DNA of 35,473 bases from Bacillota bacterium (lineage in GTDB: Bacteria; Bacillota; Sulfobacillia; Sulfobacillales; Sulfobacillaceae): the NCBI GenBank assembly GCA_021795465.1, contig JAJYPK010000020.1:1-35473 (forward strand), given 5' to 3'. Both the position numbers and the translations under genes were made by a program. Below the pieces are notes generated by a model. It saw nothing but the letters and a program-made list of their open reading frames with translations, was not told the origin of the DNA and did no database searches. Positions 1 to 7,378 of this stretch are shown one piece after another (positions within the stretch are counted from its first letter, which is position 1; each line of letters begins with the position of its first letter).

Positions 1-301
1 AAAACTCTGATAACAAAATCGCCTGGCTTTCCAAGTCGGCTTTTTGATCATGGCTAGACACTCGGGCATAGGCGATGGTCACGCGATCCGTTTTGGGTAG
101 GGGATGCACGGCCATTTGCGTTAACTCCACTGTGGGGTCATCTTGGCGGGCATGTGTTACCTTGTGATCAAGATGGGGTTGAACCACAGTGGAGGCATTC
201 AACGAGTGGTGGGGTTGAATCAGGCCAACAAGGTCAACGTCCCGTAGATCTTCTCCCCACAAGGCGGTTGGAATAACGGAGACACCACGAGCGTACCTCA
301 T
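1..301 (-). CDS. IS607-type serine recombinase (TnpA-like), N-terminal part, cut by window edge
   Basis: A frame open from an ATG at 301 runs leftwards off the window without a stop. From a GTG at 82 it reads VTIAYARVSSHDQKADLESQ, the start of the catalytic domain of small serine recombinases of the IS607 TnpA type; the first Ser after YARV is the expected nucleophile. In IS607 TnpA a MerR-like DNA-binding domain of about 60 residues normally precedes this point. The roughly 73 codons upstream here do not look like such a helix-turn-helix, so either the true start is the GTG at 82 and the DNA-binding domain is lost, or the N-terminus is divergent. No strong ribosome binding site precedes either start. 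The catalytic-domain assignment is secure; gene integrity cannot be judged because the rest lies outside the window. Confidence 0.7.
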   Translation of the reverse strand, partial: MRYARGVSVIPTALWGEDLRDVDLVGLIQPHHSLNASTVVQPHLDHKVTHARQDDPTVELTQMAVHPLPKTDRVTIAYARVSSHDQKADLESQAILLSEF

Positions 302-322
302 AGAGGCGGAACGCTCGTGGTG
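283..322. terminator. Perfect 11-bp inverted repeat, possible terminator
   Basis: CACCACGAGCG (283-293) and CGCTCGTGGTG (312-322) form a perfect 11-bp stem with an 18-nt loop. It lies just downstream of the BlaR1-like stop codon at 335. The right-hand side is followed by only ATTTT and the left-hand side has no T run, so it is a moderate candidate for an intrinsic terminator of the leftward blaI-blaR operon. The recombinase frame starting at 301 begins inside its loop. Confidence 0.45.
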
Positions 323-334
323 ATTTTGCCGCGT

Positions 335-1888
335 TTACCCGCGGTAGACGAGGCCATGCGAGGCGGAATAGGCATCGACGTGACGGAAGGCCTGATGCAC
401 CTGTGTTAGGTAGGTAAAGGTATGAATCGGCGAGACGGGAATGGGTTCGGACGTGCCACGATCGAACTGGATTACGACATCGTGAATGTTAGACCGGGTG
501 ACGGCCCCTGCGATAAAAAGATACGGAGTACTCGTCTGGGTGATCTGCCCCCCGCTACTCATCACCGTCATGGGTTTGCTCGGATTCACCCAGCTAAGTC
601 TCAGAGAAGACTGGAACGTCCACTGGGTGCCCTGACGTGTGGCAACCAGGGATCCCATGAAGATCTGACCACGGTCGGGAACGAGCACTTGTGCAGCATA
701 GGTGTTGTGGATGGTTTCGATACCCGTAATCCGTAGGTGTGCCAGGGCTGGACGGGAGTATTCGTGCGCCAAGAGGATCTGGATGGCCTGGGTAAATGTC
801 CCGGCCGTGATGGCTCCCTGCGCCGCCCCGGCTGCCCGCGTGGATTGGGATGACATTTCATTTGTTAGTGTAGGCGGAGGGGCCGGCGGACGTAAGGAGG
901 TTGTGCTCATTGCCGCTATCCCAGCTCCTGACACCGCCAACACCACCGCGAACACGACACTGCCTAGAGTGACGGCGCGCATCAGGCGCCGATTTGGGTC
1001 ATGGCGAATCAACCGCAAGCGTCGGGCTAACGTGGGCCGCCGTAACTGCATCTCGGCCATGCTCGGAACTGCCCCTCCATTGTAAGTGGCGACCGCCAAC
1101 AGCAGGCGCCCATATTGAAGACGTTGCTCGGGCGGTAAGTCGTGGACGACTGCGTTGTCCGCCGCAAGTTCATGCGCGGTACGCAGAGCGCTCCGGGCGA
1201 TCCAGACAAAGGGATTAAACCAATAAATGATGGCCACCAGTTCCATCGCCCATCGGGTCGCAATATCCCGGCGTCGGATATGATTCAACTCGTGCCGCAA
1301 CACCCACTGGAGCTGTTGCGGCGTCAACTGGTCGATAAGGCCCGGTGGAACCACAATGATCGGCCGCCAGAGACCAAAGACGGCCGGCGCCCGCGCCGCC
1401 GGATGCTCCCAAATGCCCATCACGGACTTCGGAAGACTTTCCTGAAGATCCACACGCTCGGTTGCCGCCGCGAGAATTCGCCGAAAATAGATTTCTCTCC
1501 ATATCGATCGGACCGCCAACAGGCTGGCGCCCACCCCCCACAAGGTCACCACGATCCAGGGCCAAAAGACGGCACGATTCTGCAACACAGTGGAAGTCAG
1601 GGTCCTCCCGGAAAGACGGGAAATTGCTGTGGCTGAACCCATGACGGGTGCCAGATGAAGGGAGCCTCCCCTCATCGCAGGAATCACGAAGCTGTGAAGG
1701 GCGAACAGGCTGGCTGGTGACCACGGTACTGCAAGCCGAATCACCACCAGCATCCATAACGCCGCTCCCCATCGCGGCGACAGATGACGTCCGGCAACCA
1801 GGGTTACCCCCGTGAGCACTCCCACGATTAGAGCGGTCTGTACCGTCGACGAGATGGCCCACTCTGCCGCCACCGACCAGATATTCAT
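335..1888 (-). CDS. BlaR1/MecR1-like M56 family membrane metallopeptidase
   Basis: A 517-residue membrane protein of peptidase family M56, whose known members sense a signal outside the cell and inactivate a BlaI/MecI-type repressor by cytoplasmic zinc proteolysis. Visible features: N-terminal membrane segments (about residues 12-32, 42-60 and 106-127), the zinc motif HELNH at 199-203, a downstream acidic site in HELAADN near 240, and a further membrane segment near 305-327. The C-terminal 190 residues are presumably external but show no SxxK/SxN penicillin-binding signature, unlike classical BlaR1. What it senses is therefore unknown and need not be a beta-lactam. The start codon overlaps the stop of the upstream repressor gene (TAATG), with GGAGG placed as ribosome binding site, so the two are translationally coupled. 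No beta-lactamase gene is in the window. Confidence 0.85.
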   Translation of the reverse strand: MNIWSVAAEWAISSTVQTALIVGVLTGVTLVAGRHLSPRWGAALWMLVVIRLAVPWSPASLFALHSFVIPAMRGGSLHLAPVMGSATAISRLSGRTLTSTVLQNRAVFWPWIVVTLWGVGASLLAVRSIWREIYFRRILAAATERVDLQESLPKSVMGIWEHPAARAPAVFGLWRPIIVVPPGLIDQLTPQQLQWVLRHELNHIRRRDIATRWAMELVAIIYWFNPFVWIARSALRTAHELAADNAVVHDLPPEQRLQYGRLLLAVATYNGGAVPSMAEMQLRRPTLARRLRLIRHDPNRRLMRAVTLGSVVFAVVLAVSGAGIAAMSTTSLRPPAPPPTLTNEMSSQSTRAAGAAQGAITAGTFTQAIQILLAHEYSRPALAHLRITGIETIHNTYAAQVLVPDRGQIFMGSLVATRQGTQWTFQSSLRLSWVNPSKPMTVMSSGGQITQTSTPYLFIAGAVTRSNIHDVVIQFDRGTSEPIPVSPIHTFTYLTQVHQAFRHVDAYSASHGLVYRG

Positions 1889-2262
1889 TATGGAGACCTC
1901 CGATCATCCAATAACTTCTGCAAGGTATCTAGATCCTCCGGTGTCAGATCCTCTTCGGTTAGGAATGCGGCCATCATGGCTCGAGGATTCCCCCCATACA
2001 CCTTGTGCAAAAAGGTCCGTCGTTCGGTGACCTCACATTCCGCTTGAGTCATTAAAGGGAAGTACAGATATCCGGACCCCACCGGCCGAAATCCGATGAC
2101 TTGCTTTTTCACGAGTCGACTTAACAAGGTACGAATCGTGGTGGGTTTCCAATGCGTCGTCTCCTGCAGGATGGACACGACGTCTGTTCCTGATAGCTCT
2201 TGGTGATCCCAAAGAACACGCAGAACTTCCCACTCCGCATCGGATGCTCGTGGCATAGACAT
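1888..2262 (-). CDS. BlaI/MecI family transcriptional repressor
   Basis: A 124-residue winged-helix repressor of the BlaI/MecI family, which binds as a dimer to its own promoter and is cleaved when the partner M56 protein is activated. The N-terminal part carries the family pattern (AEWEVLRVLWDHQELSGTDV, then TTIRTLLSRLVKKQVI, the recognition helix and wing); the C-terminal third is the helical dimerisation part. I chose the ATG at 2262 because GGAGGTGA sits five bases upstream. The frame is open for 38 more codons, but that stretch overlaps the promoter and operator. The gene is followed directly by the BlaR1-like gene through a TAATG overlap, and a MecI-type dyad overlaps its probable transcription start, pointing to autorepression. 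Confidence 0.9.
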   Translation of the reverse strand: MSMPRASDAEWEVLRVLWDHQELSGTDVVSILQETTHWKPTTIRTLLSRLVKKQVIGFRPVGSGYLYFPLMTQAECEVTERRTFLHKVYGGNPRAMMAAFLTEEDLTPEDLDTLQKLLDDRRSP

Positions 2263-2277
2263 TGTGTCACCTCCAAA

Positions 2278-2291
2278 ACTACGTGTGTAGT
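2278..2291. promoter_or_regulatory. Probable BlaI/MecI operator box
   Basis: ACTACGTGTGTAGT is a perfect dyad (5-bp arms, 4-base centre). It matches the known MecI/BlaI box form ACTACAnnTGTAGT except for one central base. It lies a few bases downstream of the blaI -10 hexamer and 15 bases before the start codon, an ideal place for a repressor to block its own promoter. Confidence 0.75.
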
Positions 2292-2294
2292 CTA

Positions 2295-2322
2295 AATATA
2301 CAATAACGAGGGCAAATGTCAA
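2295..2322 (-). promoter_or_regulatory. Promoter of the blaI-blaR1-like operon
   Basis: Reading the minus strand, TTGACA (2322-2317) is followed after 16 bases by TATATT (2300-2295). The -35 is a perfect sigma-A hexamer and the -10 has five of six bases. The start site would fall inside the operator dyad at 2278-2291. Confidence 0.75.
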
Positions 2323-2348
2323 GGGAATAGCAAAAAGAGTTTTGTGCG

Positions 2349-2531
2349 ATGCATTCTTCGAGTGCCGTGTGGACAACTGCTAAGGCAGCCCTTTTGGTGA
2401 CGTTTATTGCCATTTCAGTTCCAATGATACGGGAACCCGCATACGACGCGTACGGTCGTCATGTTGAGGTATACCCTATTGGCACACGCCCCACGGTCTC
2501 ACAATCTGTGCCGTTAGGGTCGATTCCGTGA
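2349..2531 (+). CDS. Small hypothetical protein with a hydrophobic N-terminus
   Basis: A 60-codon frame divergent from blaI. Residues about 11-26 (AKAALLVTFIAISVPM) are hydrophobic and follow a Lys, so the product could be a small secreted or membrane-anchored peptide. There is no convincing ribosome binding site and I recognise no family. Its position 27 bases beyond the blaI -35 box would allow control from the same operator region, but no divergent promoter is evident. It may be a chance frame. Confidence 0.25.
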   Translation: MHSSSAVWTTAKAALLVTFIAISVPMIREPAYDAYGRHVEVYPIGTRPTVSQSVPLGSIP

Positions 2532-2596
2532 TTGATGGACAGGTGTGCCGCTATCTCTTACACTTAAGGTGAACAGGGCCGAAGGGAGAGCACGGG

Positions 2597-3087
2597 ATGA
2601 GCGGACAACGGGTCGGGTATTTGCGGGTCTCTTCGGTCGATCAAAATGCGGCACGACAGCTGGAGGGTAGCCCTCTCGACCGCACATTCACCGATAAGGC
2701 GTCCGGCAGGGATGCCAAACGTCCAGAACTTGATGCGCTGCGCGCTTACGTCCGGCATGGGGACACCGTGGTGGTGCACAGCATGGATCGCTTGGCCCGG
2801 AACTTGGACGACTTGCGTCGCCTGGTCAAAGAATTCACCGGTCGCGGGGTGCACGTCGAGTTCGTGAAAGAACAGCTGGTCTTTAGCGGAGAGGATTCGC
2901 CAATGGCCACGTTATTGGCGCGTACCGCAGCCGCAAGAAGTCCCTCACCCCCGCCGCGGTGCAAGAACTCCGACAACGCGCGGCGGCCGGAGAGGCCAAG
3001 ACCCACTTAGCCCAGTACTTTGGCATTGGTCGCACCACGCTCTACCACTATCTCAATCACCCAATCTCTCAGCAGCCTGGCGAGTAG
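2597..3087 (+). pseudogene. Tn3/Pin-type serine resolvase, internally deleted and frameshifted
   Basis: The first part reads GYLRVSSVDQNAARQL (catalytic Ser region), continues through the family pattern DKASGRDAKRPELDALRAYV and VHSMDRLARNLDDLRRLV, and reaches SPMATLL near 2916. Intact resolvases then have about 30-35 residues containing the E/R-rich long helix (AEFERxxIRERQ type). Here that stretch is missing. The sequence jumps to GAYRSRKKSLTPAAVQELRQ in another frame, then a C-terminal helix-turn-helix (AKTHLAQYFGIGRTTLYHYL), ending at TAG 3085-3087. The simplest reading is one internal deletion that also broke the frame, leaving both ends recognisable. The unbroken 137-codon frame (2597-3010) would give a catalytic domain with a meaningless tail. 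A good ribosome binding site (GAAGGGAGAG) precedes the ATG. Confidence 0.85.
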
Positions 3088-3327
3088 GCAAAATCGCGGC
3101 CTGGAAGCTTAGCCGTCATGGCGAGTTTCTCTTGGGCCAGGACCCCATGTTTATGCTACTGATGGTGGGATACAGTTAGGTCGCGATGCCGGCGGCGTCT
3201 AACCCACAGCTCATGGTAGTCTAAGGGGTCAATGGAGCGTACCGACCGCACCAATCCTCCGTATATCATACAGGTAATAATTGGGCTAGTCCCGAGGCAC
3301 GAACGAGGAGTGTCTCCAACCGACGGC

Positions 3328-3647
3328 TTATAATTTGAGCTTGCGCATGTCATCCATCACGTCTTCGATGTATTCCCGAATGATGGAGAGGGGTGCTCCA
3401 CCAGCCGATCCGGCAAAATAACTCGGCGACCAGAGGCTGCCGCACCACAGCGCCCGCTCAATGCCCGCATAGTGCTTCTTACGGATCAGTCGGGATGGGA
3501 CCCCGCCCTTGAGGCTATTCACCAGTCGAGAAATCGCGACCTTAGGCGGGTAAAGACCACCCGCCGATACTTGGCGACACAGACCACATGCACATGGAGG
3601 TTGAAGACACAATGTCTGCCGGTTCTGTAATCGCTTGAATTTGTCAT
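3328..3647 (-). pseudogene. IS200/IS605 Y1 transposase TnpA, HUH region deleted
   Basis: From ATG 3647 the sequence reads DYRTGRHCVFNLHVHVVCVA then KYRRVVFT, the normal N-terminus of TnpA. Near 3550 it joins, in a different frame, YPPKVAISRLVNSLKGG, SPSYFAGSAGGAPLSIIREY and the end at TAA 3328-3330. Intact family members have about 45 residues between these parts, including the DHVHLL-type HUH motif that binds the metal. That part is absent, while the C-terminal Tyr of REYIEDV remains. With neither a continuous frame nor an HUH site, the product cannot be an active single-strand transposase. The divergent neighbour is tnpB. Confidence 0.85.
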
Positions 3648-3697
3648 AGACCAAGCCCATAGAGGACGTAGCGGTGCGTCAAGAACTCAGGTGTTCC

Positions 3698-5008
3698 ATG
3701 CAAGAAACGACCGTGTGCACCTATCGTGTTTCCCTGCCCCCCACGGAATGGGCGAAAACTGCGGAAACTCGCCACGCCGCAGGCGCCCTGCGGACGCGAT
3801 TGGTCAAGATTCCCCGTTTCTGTCGGCGGCGCCATTGGCCGTGGCTGACCGAAGCCCAACTCAAGGTCCACTTCAAACGACGCTTCCCGTTGCACTCGCA
3901 AACCGTTCAAGCCCTCATCGAAAAGTTCTGCGCCACGATTGACGGGGTCCACTTTAAAACGACGGAACGGAGACAAACACACCCGCTATCCCTGGCGGTT
4001 CCGCCGGTACTTTAACCCGATTGTCCAGGGGCAGGCGCCCAAGATCCAGGGGACCATCTGTTTCTCCCGTTGGGACGCGGTCGGGACCCCATTCGGATGC
4101 GTCTTCCCGAAGCAATCCCCACCGGACGGATGGCACAAGCTGAGTTGGGCTATGGGGAGATCTACCTCACGATCACCCGCGAGATTCCGGATCCCGTCCC
4201 CATTCCCTGCGACAAGGCTGGTGGGCTGGATATTGGCATCATTCACCTCGGCCTGGTGTCCGACGGCCAAGAGGCCTGGGCGATCTCAGGCCGAGGCCTG
4301 CGGTCCGTTAAGCAGGGCCGCGCCAAAGCGCAGGCTCACCTAAAAAAGACGCGGAGTCGCACGAAGCCCGGGTCCCGGCGGCGGAAATGTCTTAACCGCA
4401 CGCAACATCGCGCCAGCAAAAAAATGGAGCGCGTGACGCGCCATGTGTTGCATCATGCCGCGAACCAGATTGTCGCGTTTTGTCTCACCTATGGCATCAC
4501 TCGGCTCTATGCCAGAGATCTCGGCACCCTCCACTACAAAAAACGACACCGCCGGTCTCGACGGACAAACCAGGATGTCGGAGCGTTGGAATTCGGGCGT
4601 TTGGAACAGTATTTAGAGTACAAGCTCCGCCGTTACGGCATCCAGTTTATCAAGATTAGTGAAGCGTACACGTCCCAAACGTGTCCACAGTGTGGCCATC
4701 TCACCAAGATGGCGGGGCGCACCTATCGCTGTCGGGAGAGTGGCTATCGAGCCCACCGCGACGGGGTCGGTGCGGTGAACATCCTTAATAAGGGGATGCA
4801 TGGGGCGATTCGCCCCGGGCTGATCTTAGCGCCCGAACGGATCACGTATCGCCGTCCCGTTCCGCTCAAAGGAACGTTAAGGCGTAGTCCGGCTGAATCC
4901 CGGCATGTTGCTGGTGGGATAAACGGTGGCGAGTCCGGAGGACCACTCCAGGGTCTCACGACCCGTGGACGCAGTCATCGCGGTTCCCCCAGAATCTCCG
5001 CCCTTTAG
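3698..5008 (+). pseudogene. tnpB: TnpB (RuvC-like, RNA-guided nuclease family), two compensating frameshifts
   Basis: TnpB of the IS605 group. The start is probably ATG 3698 (MQETTVCTYRVSLPPTEWAK). Homology leaves the first frame near 3965-3975, continues in a second frame (DKHTRYPWRFRRYFNPIVQG) and returns to the first frame near 4075, so there are two opposite indels about 110 bases apart. The later part is open from about 4070 to 5008. RuvC motif I is GLDIGIIHLG and motif III is AHRDGVGAVNIL. In motif II (LYARDLGTL) the usual catalytic Glu before D is not present. The zinc finger is CPQC followed by CRES, so its last Cys is Ser. The stop codon lies in the loop of the right-end hairpin. Nuclease function is unlikely. 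Confidence 0.8.
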
Positions 5009-5022
5009 GGCGGGAGGTTCAA
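4998..5022 (+). repeat. Right-end subterminal hairpin of the IS605-type element
   Basis: CCGCCC-TTTA-GGGCGG (4998-5013) followed by GAGGTTCAA is the typical right end of IS200/IS605 elements. It overlaps the tnpB stop codon. In active relatives this end also forms the 3' part of the guide (omega/reRNA) transcript, with the guide read from flanking DNA; a relic of such an RNA would cover roughly the last 150 bases before 5022. Confidence 0.6.
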
Positions 5023-5041
5023 CTCCAAGGACCGGTGGTGG

Positions 5042-5233
5042 ATGTGCAACGCTTTACACATCCGGTATCATAGGGGAGTGAAGGCGAGCCGGTGGCGACA
5101 TTCGAAGATTGGATTCAGGTTCACTATGGTTCCCCGTGCAGTGCTCTCAGTCGGCTCCATCAAACTGATCGGCCAAACCGTCACCATGGGGGACTTTGTG
5201 GAACAGATTCCGTTGCATGTTGCGACGCTATAA
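5042..5233 (+). other. Unidentified short open frame, possibly a gene remnant
   Basis: A 63-codon frame directly after the IS605-type right end. Its last 35 residues (VGSIKLIGQTVTMGDFVEQI region) have the alternating pattern of a small beta domain such as those ending IS481-type transposases. A second frame over the middle reads VATFEDWIQVHYGSP. A frameshifted remnant is possible, but I recognise no family with confidence and see no ribosome binding site. Confidence 0.2.
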
Positions 5234-5259
5234 AAAACTAAGGTAGGTGGGGAATAACC

Positions 5260-5511
5260 GTGACTACATCACGGGAAAATAAACTCCGGGCTCGAGGAAA
5301 GCGCTGGTTTGTCTATCGGTATGGGGTGTGGGGATGGGGTCTCTTTACGTGGATTTTCTTCACGCTATGGATTGATTTCTTTCAGCCGGGATCGCTGCGC
5401 ACCCATACACTCCAACTGATTGTGGGCGACCTCGTCAGCTTCGTACTGTTTTTAGGTGGAGGTTATGTGTGGGGTCTCCTGATGTGGTCGTGGTTGCGCC
5501 GGCGATTTTAA
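5260..5511 (+). CDS. Small two-helix membrane protein of unknown function
   Basis: An 83-residue protein with a basic N-terminus (SRENKLRARGKRW), a first hydrophobic segment (about 19-40, YGVWGWGLFTWIFFTLWIDF), a second (about 53-76, IVGDLVSFVLFLGGGYVWGLL) and a basic tail (WLRRRF). This layout matches a family of short conserved membrane proteins in Bacilli and Clostridia with a YGVLGWG-type start; their function is unknown. The start is GTG 5260, supported by AGGTAGGTGGGG about seven bases upstream. It stands alone and is followed 20 bases later by a strong terminator, which supports it being a real single gene. Confidence 0.7.
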   Translation: MTTSRENKLRARGKRWFVYRYGVWGWGLFTWIFFTLWIDFFQPGSLRTHTLQLIVGDLVSFVLFLGGGYVWGLLMWSWLRRRF

Positions 5512-5531
5512 CGCGAACCAGATGCGACTTC

Positions 5532-5558
5532 CCCGGCGTTCCGCCGGGTTTTCAGTTT
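5532..5558 (+). terminator. Rho-independent terminator
   Basis: CCCGGCG (5532-5538), loop TTC and CGCCGGG (5542-5548) form a GC-rich 7-bp stem followed by TTTTCAGTTT. It ends the transcript of the small membrane protein gene. I see nothing else between here and the pfkA stop at 5742. Confidence 0.85.
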
Positions 5559-5741
5559 GATCATGGATTTTTCAAGTACCCCGCTGTTAGCGCGCTCCAC
5601 GCCAAAGGGTCAGTCTTGGCCTTTATCAGAAAACCGACGCGTGATGTGCGGTTATGAAAGTCATCTCACCACGTCAATCTTGAACATGATGTCAGGGGAA
5701 ACATTAGGGGGTGGCAAACCTGAAATTTTCCTCGTGACCCC

Positions 5742-6698
5742 TTATCGCGCCAAGATTTCGGCCAAATCTTGCCAGGGTAACGGGGGCTCTGTCCGGCCTT
5801 TCACGACGTCGGCGAGGCCAGCAACGTGAACCCCGCCGTTTTTCCAGCCCGTTAGTACGCCATGGTTGCCGGAGGTCAGAAGGTCCACGGCATGCGCTGC
5901 GAATAGGGCGGCGCGGATTCTATCTAAGGCGCTTGGAGGACCGCCGCGCTGGGTGTGACCCAAGACGACCCATTTGGCCTCCTGGCCGGTTCGTTGCTCA
6001 ATGTCAAGTGCCACCGAAGGCGCCTCTCCAGCCCCTTCGGCCACGATAATGAAACTATGGCGTTTGCCGCGCGCATAAGTCGCGCGAAGTTGGCTGATAA
6101 CAGCGTCCCAATCGGTCGGCCGCTCGGGAATTATAATAGCCTCGGCGCCGCAAGCGAGACCGGAGGCTATCGCTAAGGTCCCACACCGATTGCCCATGAC
6201 TTCAACCACAAAGATCCTTTCATGCGCAGATGCCGTATCGCGAATTTTATCGATGGATGCGACAATGTTGTTCATAGCGGTATCAAATCCGATACTATAA
6301 TCGGTTTCCGCAATGTCGTTGTCGATGCTGGCGGGAATGCCGATCACAGGCAAACCTTCTTGGCTGAGAGTATAAGCACCAGACAAAGAGCCATTGCCTC
6401 CGATGACCGCGAGACCATCAAGATGCCACCGCTGAATGGATTCCAGGGCATGAACCCTCACGGTGGGTTCGTAAAATGCATGGAATCGCGAGGTGCGTAG
6501 CATCGTGCCCCCGGTCATGAGAATATTGGCGACCGACGCAGCAGTGAGAGGCACGGGGGTGCCATGAACCAAACCTTCAAAGCCCCGAGGGATTCCCCAA
6601 ACATTGTGGCCAGCGGCAAGGCCGCGCCGCACAAAGGCGCGGATTGCGGCATTCATGCCGGGCGCATCACCGCCCGATGTGAGTATGGCAAGATTCAT
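5742..6698 (-). CDS. pfkA: 6-phosphofructokinase, divergent active site
   Basis: A 318-residue PfkA-family protein; the family phosphorylates fructose 6-phosphate in glycolysis. The frame contains SGGDAPGMNAAIR (8-20), GGTMLRTSR (63-71), GGNGS (100-104), PASIDND (122-128), EVMGNRCG (166-173) and GHTQRGG (247-253). Gly103 and Ala123 stand where ATP-dependent enzymes have Gly104 and Gly124 (PPi enzymes have Asp and Lys), favouring ATP as donor. Odd points: Asn102 replaces the Mg-binding Asp103 of E. coli PfkA, and Asn170 replaces Arg171. The catalytic Asp pair (126, 128), Arg161, His248 and Arg251 are kept. Upstream is GGGAGG as ribosome binding site, and the short dyad AAGAT-TACC-ATCTT (6729-6742) could be an operator. 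It is monocistronic. Confidence 0.85.
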   Translation of the reverse strand: MNLAILTSGGDAPGMNAAIRAFVRRGLAAGHNVWGIPRGFEGLVHGTPVPLTAASVANILMTGGTMLRTSRFHAFYEPTVRVHALESIQRWHLDGLAVIGGNGSLSGAYTLSQEGLPVIGIPASIDNDIAETDYSIGFDTAMNNIVASIDKIRDTASAHERIFVVEVMGNRCGTLAIASGLACGAEAIIIPERPTDWDAVISQLRATYARGKRHSFIIVAEGAGEAPSVALDIEQRTGQEAKWVVLGHTQRGGPPSALDRIRAALFAAHAVDLLTSGNHGVLTGWKNGGVHVAGLADVVKGRTEPPLPWQDLAEILAR

Positions 6699-6803
6699 CG
6701 TATGCCTCCCCGATCCTGAATTATCTTTAAGATTACCATCTTATTTTGGTTACGGCACTAGGTGCGGGTTCGTAGGATCACTGACCGCCGTCGCCGAGAC
6801 GTC

Positions 6804-7184
6804 TCATGCCCAGGTTCCGTATCGGAGATAGGACGTCGCATCACCGCTGTATTCTATGTCTATGGCCAGATCAACATCCATGCGTGGGATCCGCGAGACC
6901 CATAAGACTTCGGCGATATATCCGATCATAAAGATATTTAAAATCCGGCATCGCGCTAGTCGGTAAACTCTGTCTGAACAAATCCCTGTGCATTGGCCCC
7001 TTCGTTGATGGCAGTTCAGCCACCAGGTCCAGGCATAGAGAGAATCTCCGAGATTCTTTAAGAGATGCCAGCGATCGGCAACTTGGAGGGCGACTCTTAA
7101 ACCCATGGGGATCGCCTTCCCATAGCCTTTGGCCCGATCCAGACTGACCAGGTCAACCGTTCGTAAAAGTTTGGTATTCGCAGG
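6804..7184 (-). pseudogene. ISL3-type transposase remnant
   Basis: On the minus strand from about 7184 the frame reads LLRTVDLVSLDRAKGYGKAI and then MGLRVALQVADRWHLLKNLG, closely following the central block of ISL3-family DDE transposases (SRDRAxxYAxA...QVADRWHLLKNL). A stop (7185-7187) lies directly upstream, and after GDSLYAW the sequence no longer resembles a transposase until the stop at 6804-6806. Further upstream (about 7260-7330) a piece reading ELLCVREFI may be a scrap of the N-terminal part. Only about 50 codons are recognisable, so this is a relic. No terminal repeats were found. Confidence 0.75.
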
Positions 7185-7378
7185 CTAGATTCGTCCACCA
7201 ACAGCGACGCACTGCCAATGACTTTCGTTCCATCAAAATATGTCGAGGCGTGGTGCATCGATGGCAGCACCTGTGGGACCCCTGGAATAAATTCGCGGAC
7301 GCACAAAAGTTCGGCAGGGATCTGGAGACATGGGCTCGAATGAATACACGGAGAACTCAAAGATGAGGAGCGGCGCGA

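Larger units (their letters stand above)
3165..5022. mobile_element. Degenerate IS200/IS605-type element (divergent tnpA and tnpB)
   Basis: The divergent arrangement of a Y1 transposase gene and a TnpB gene, plus a subterminal hairpin at 4998-5013 followed by GGAGGTTCAA, is the architecture of IS605-group elements. The right end is probably near 5022. The left end is not certain; a bulged hairpin at 3165-3207 (GTGGG and TTAG pairing with CTAA and CCCAC) is a possible left-end structure, but the 6-base bulge makes it weak. Both genes are damaged, so the copy cannot move by itself. Confidence 0.65.

Noticed and set aside
996-1636. Plus-strand frames within the blaR1-like gene
   Set aside because: Shadows of the minus-strand membrane protein gene.
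3165-3207. Firm left end of the IS605-type element
   Set aside because: The hairpin has a 6-base bulge and no target match could be confirmed, so it is given only as a possible boundary.
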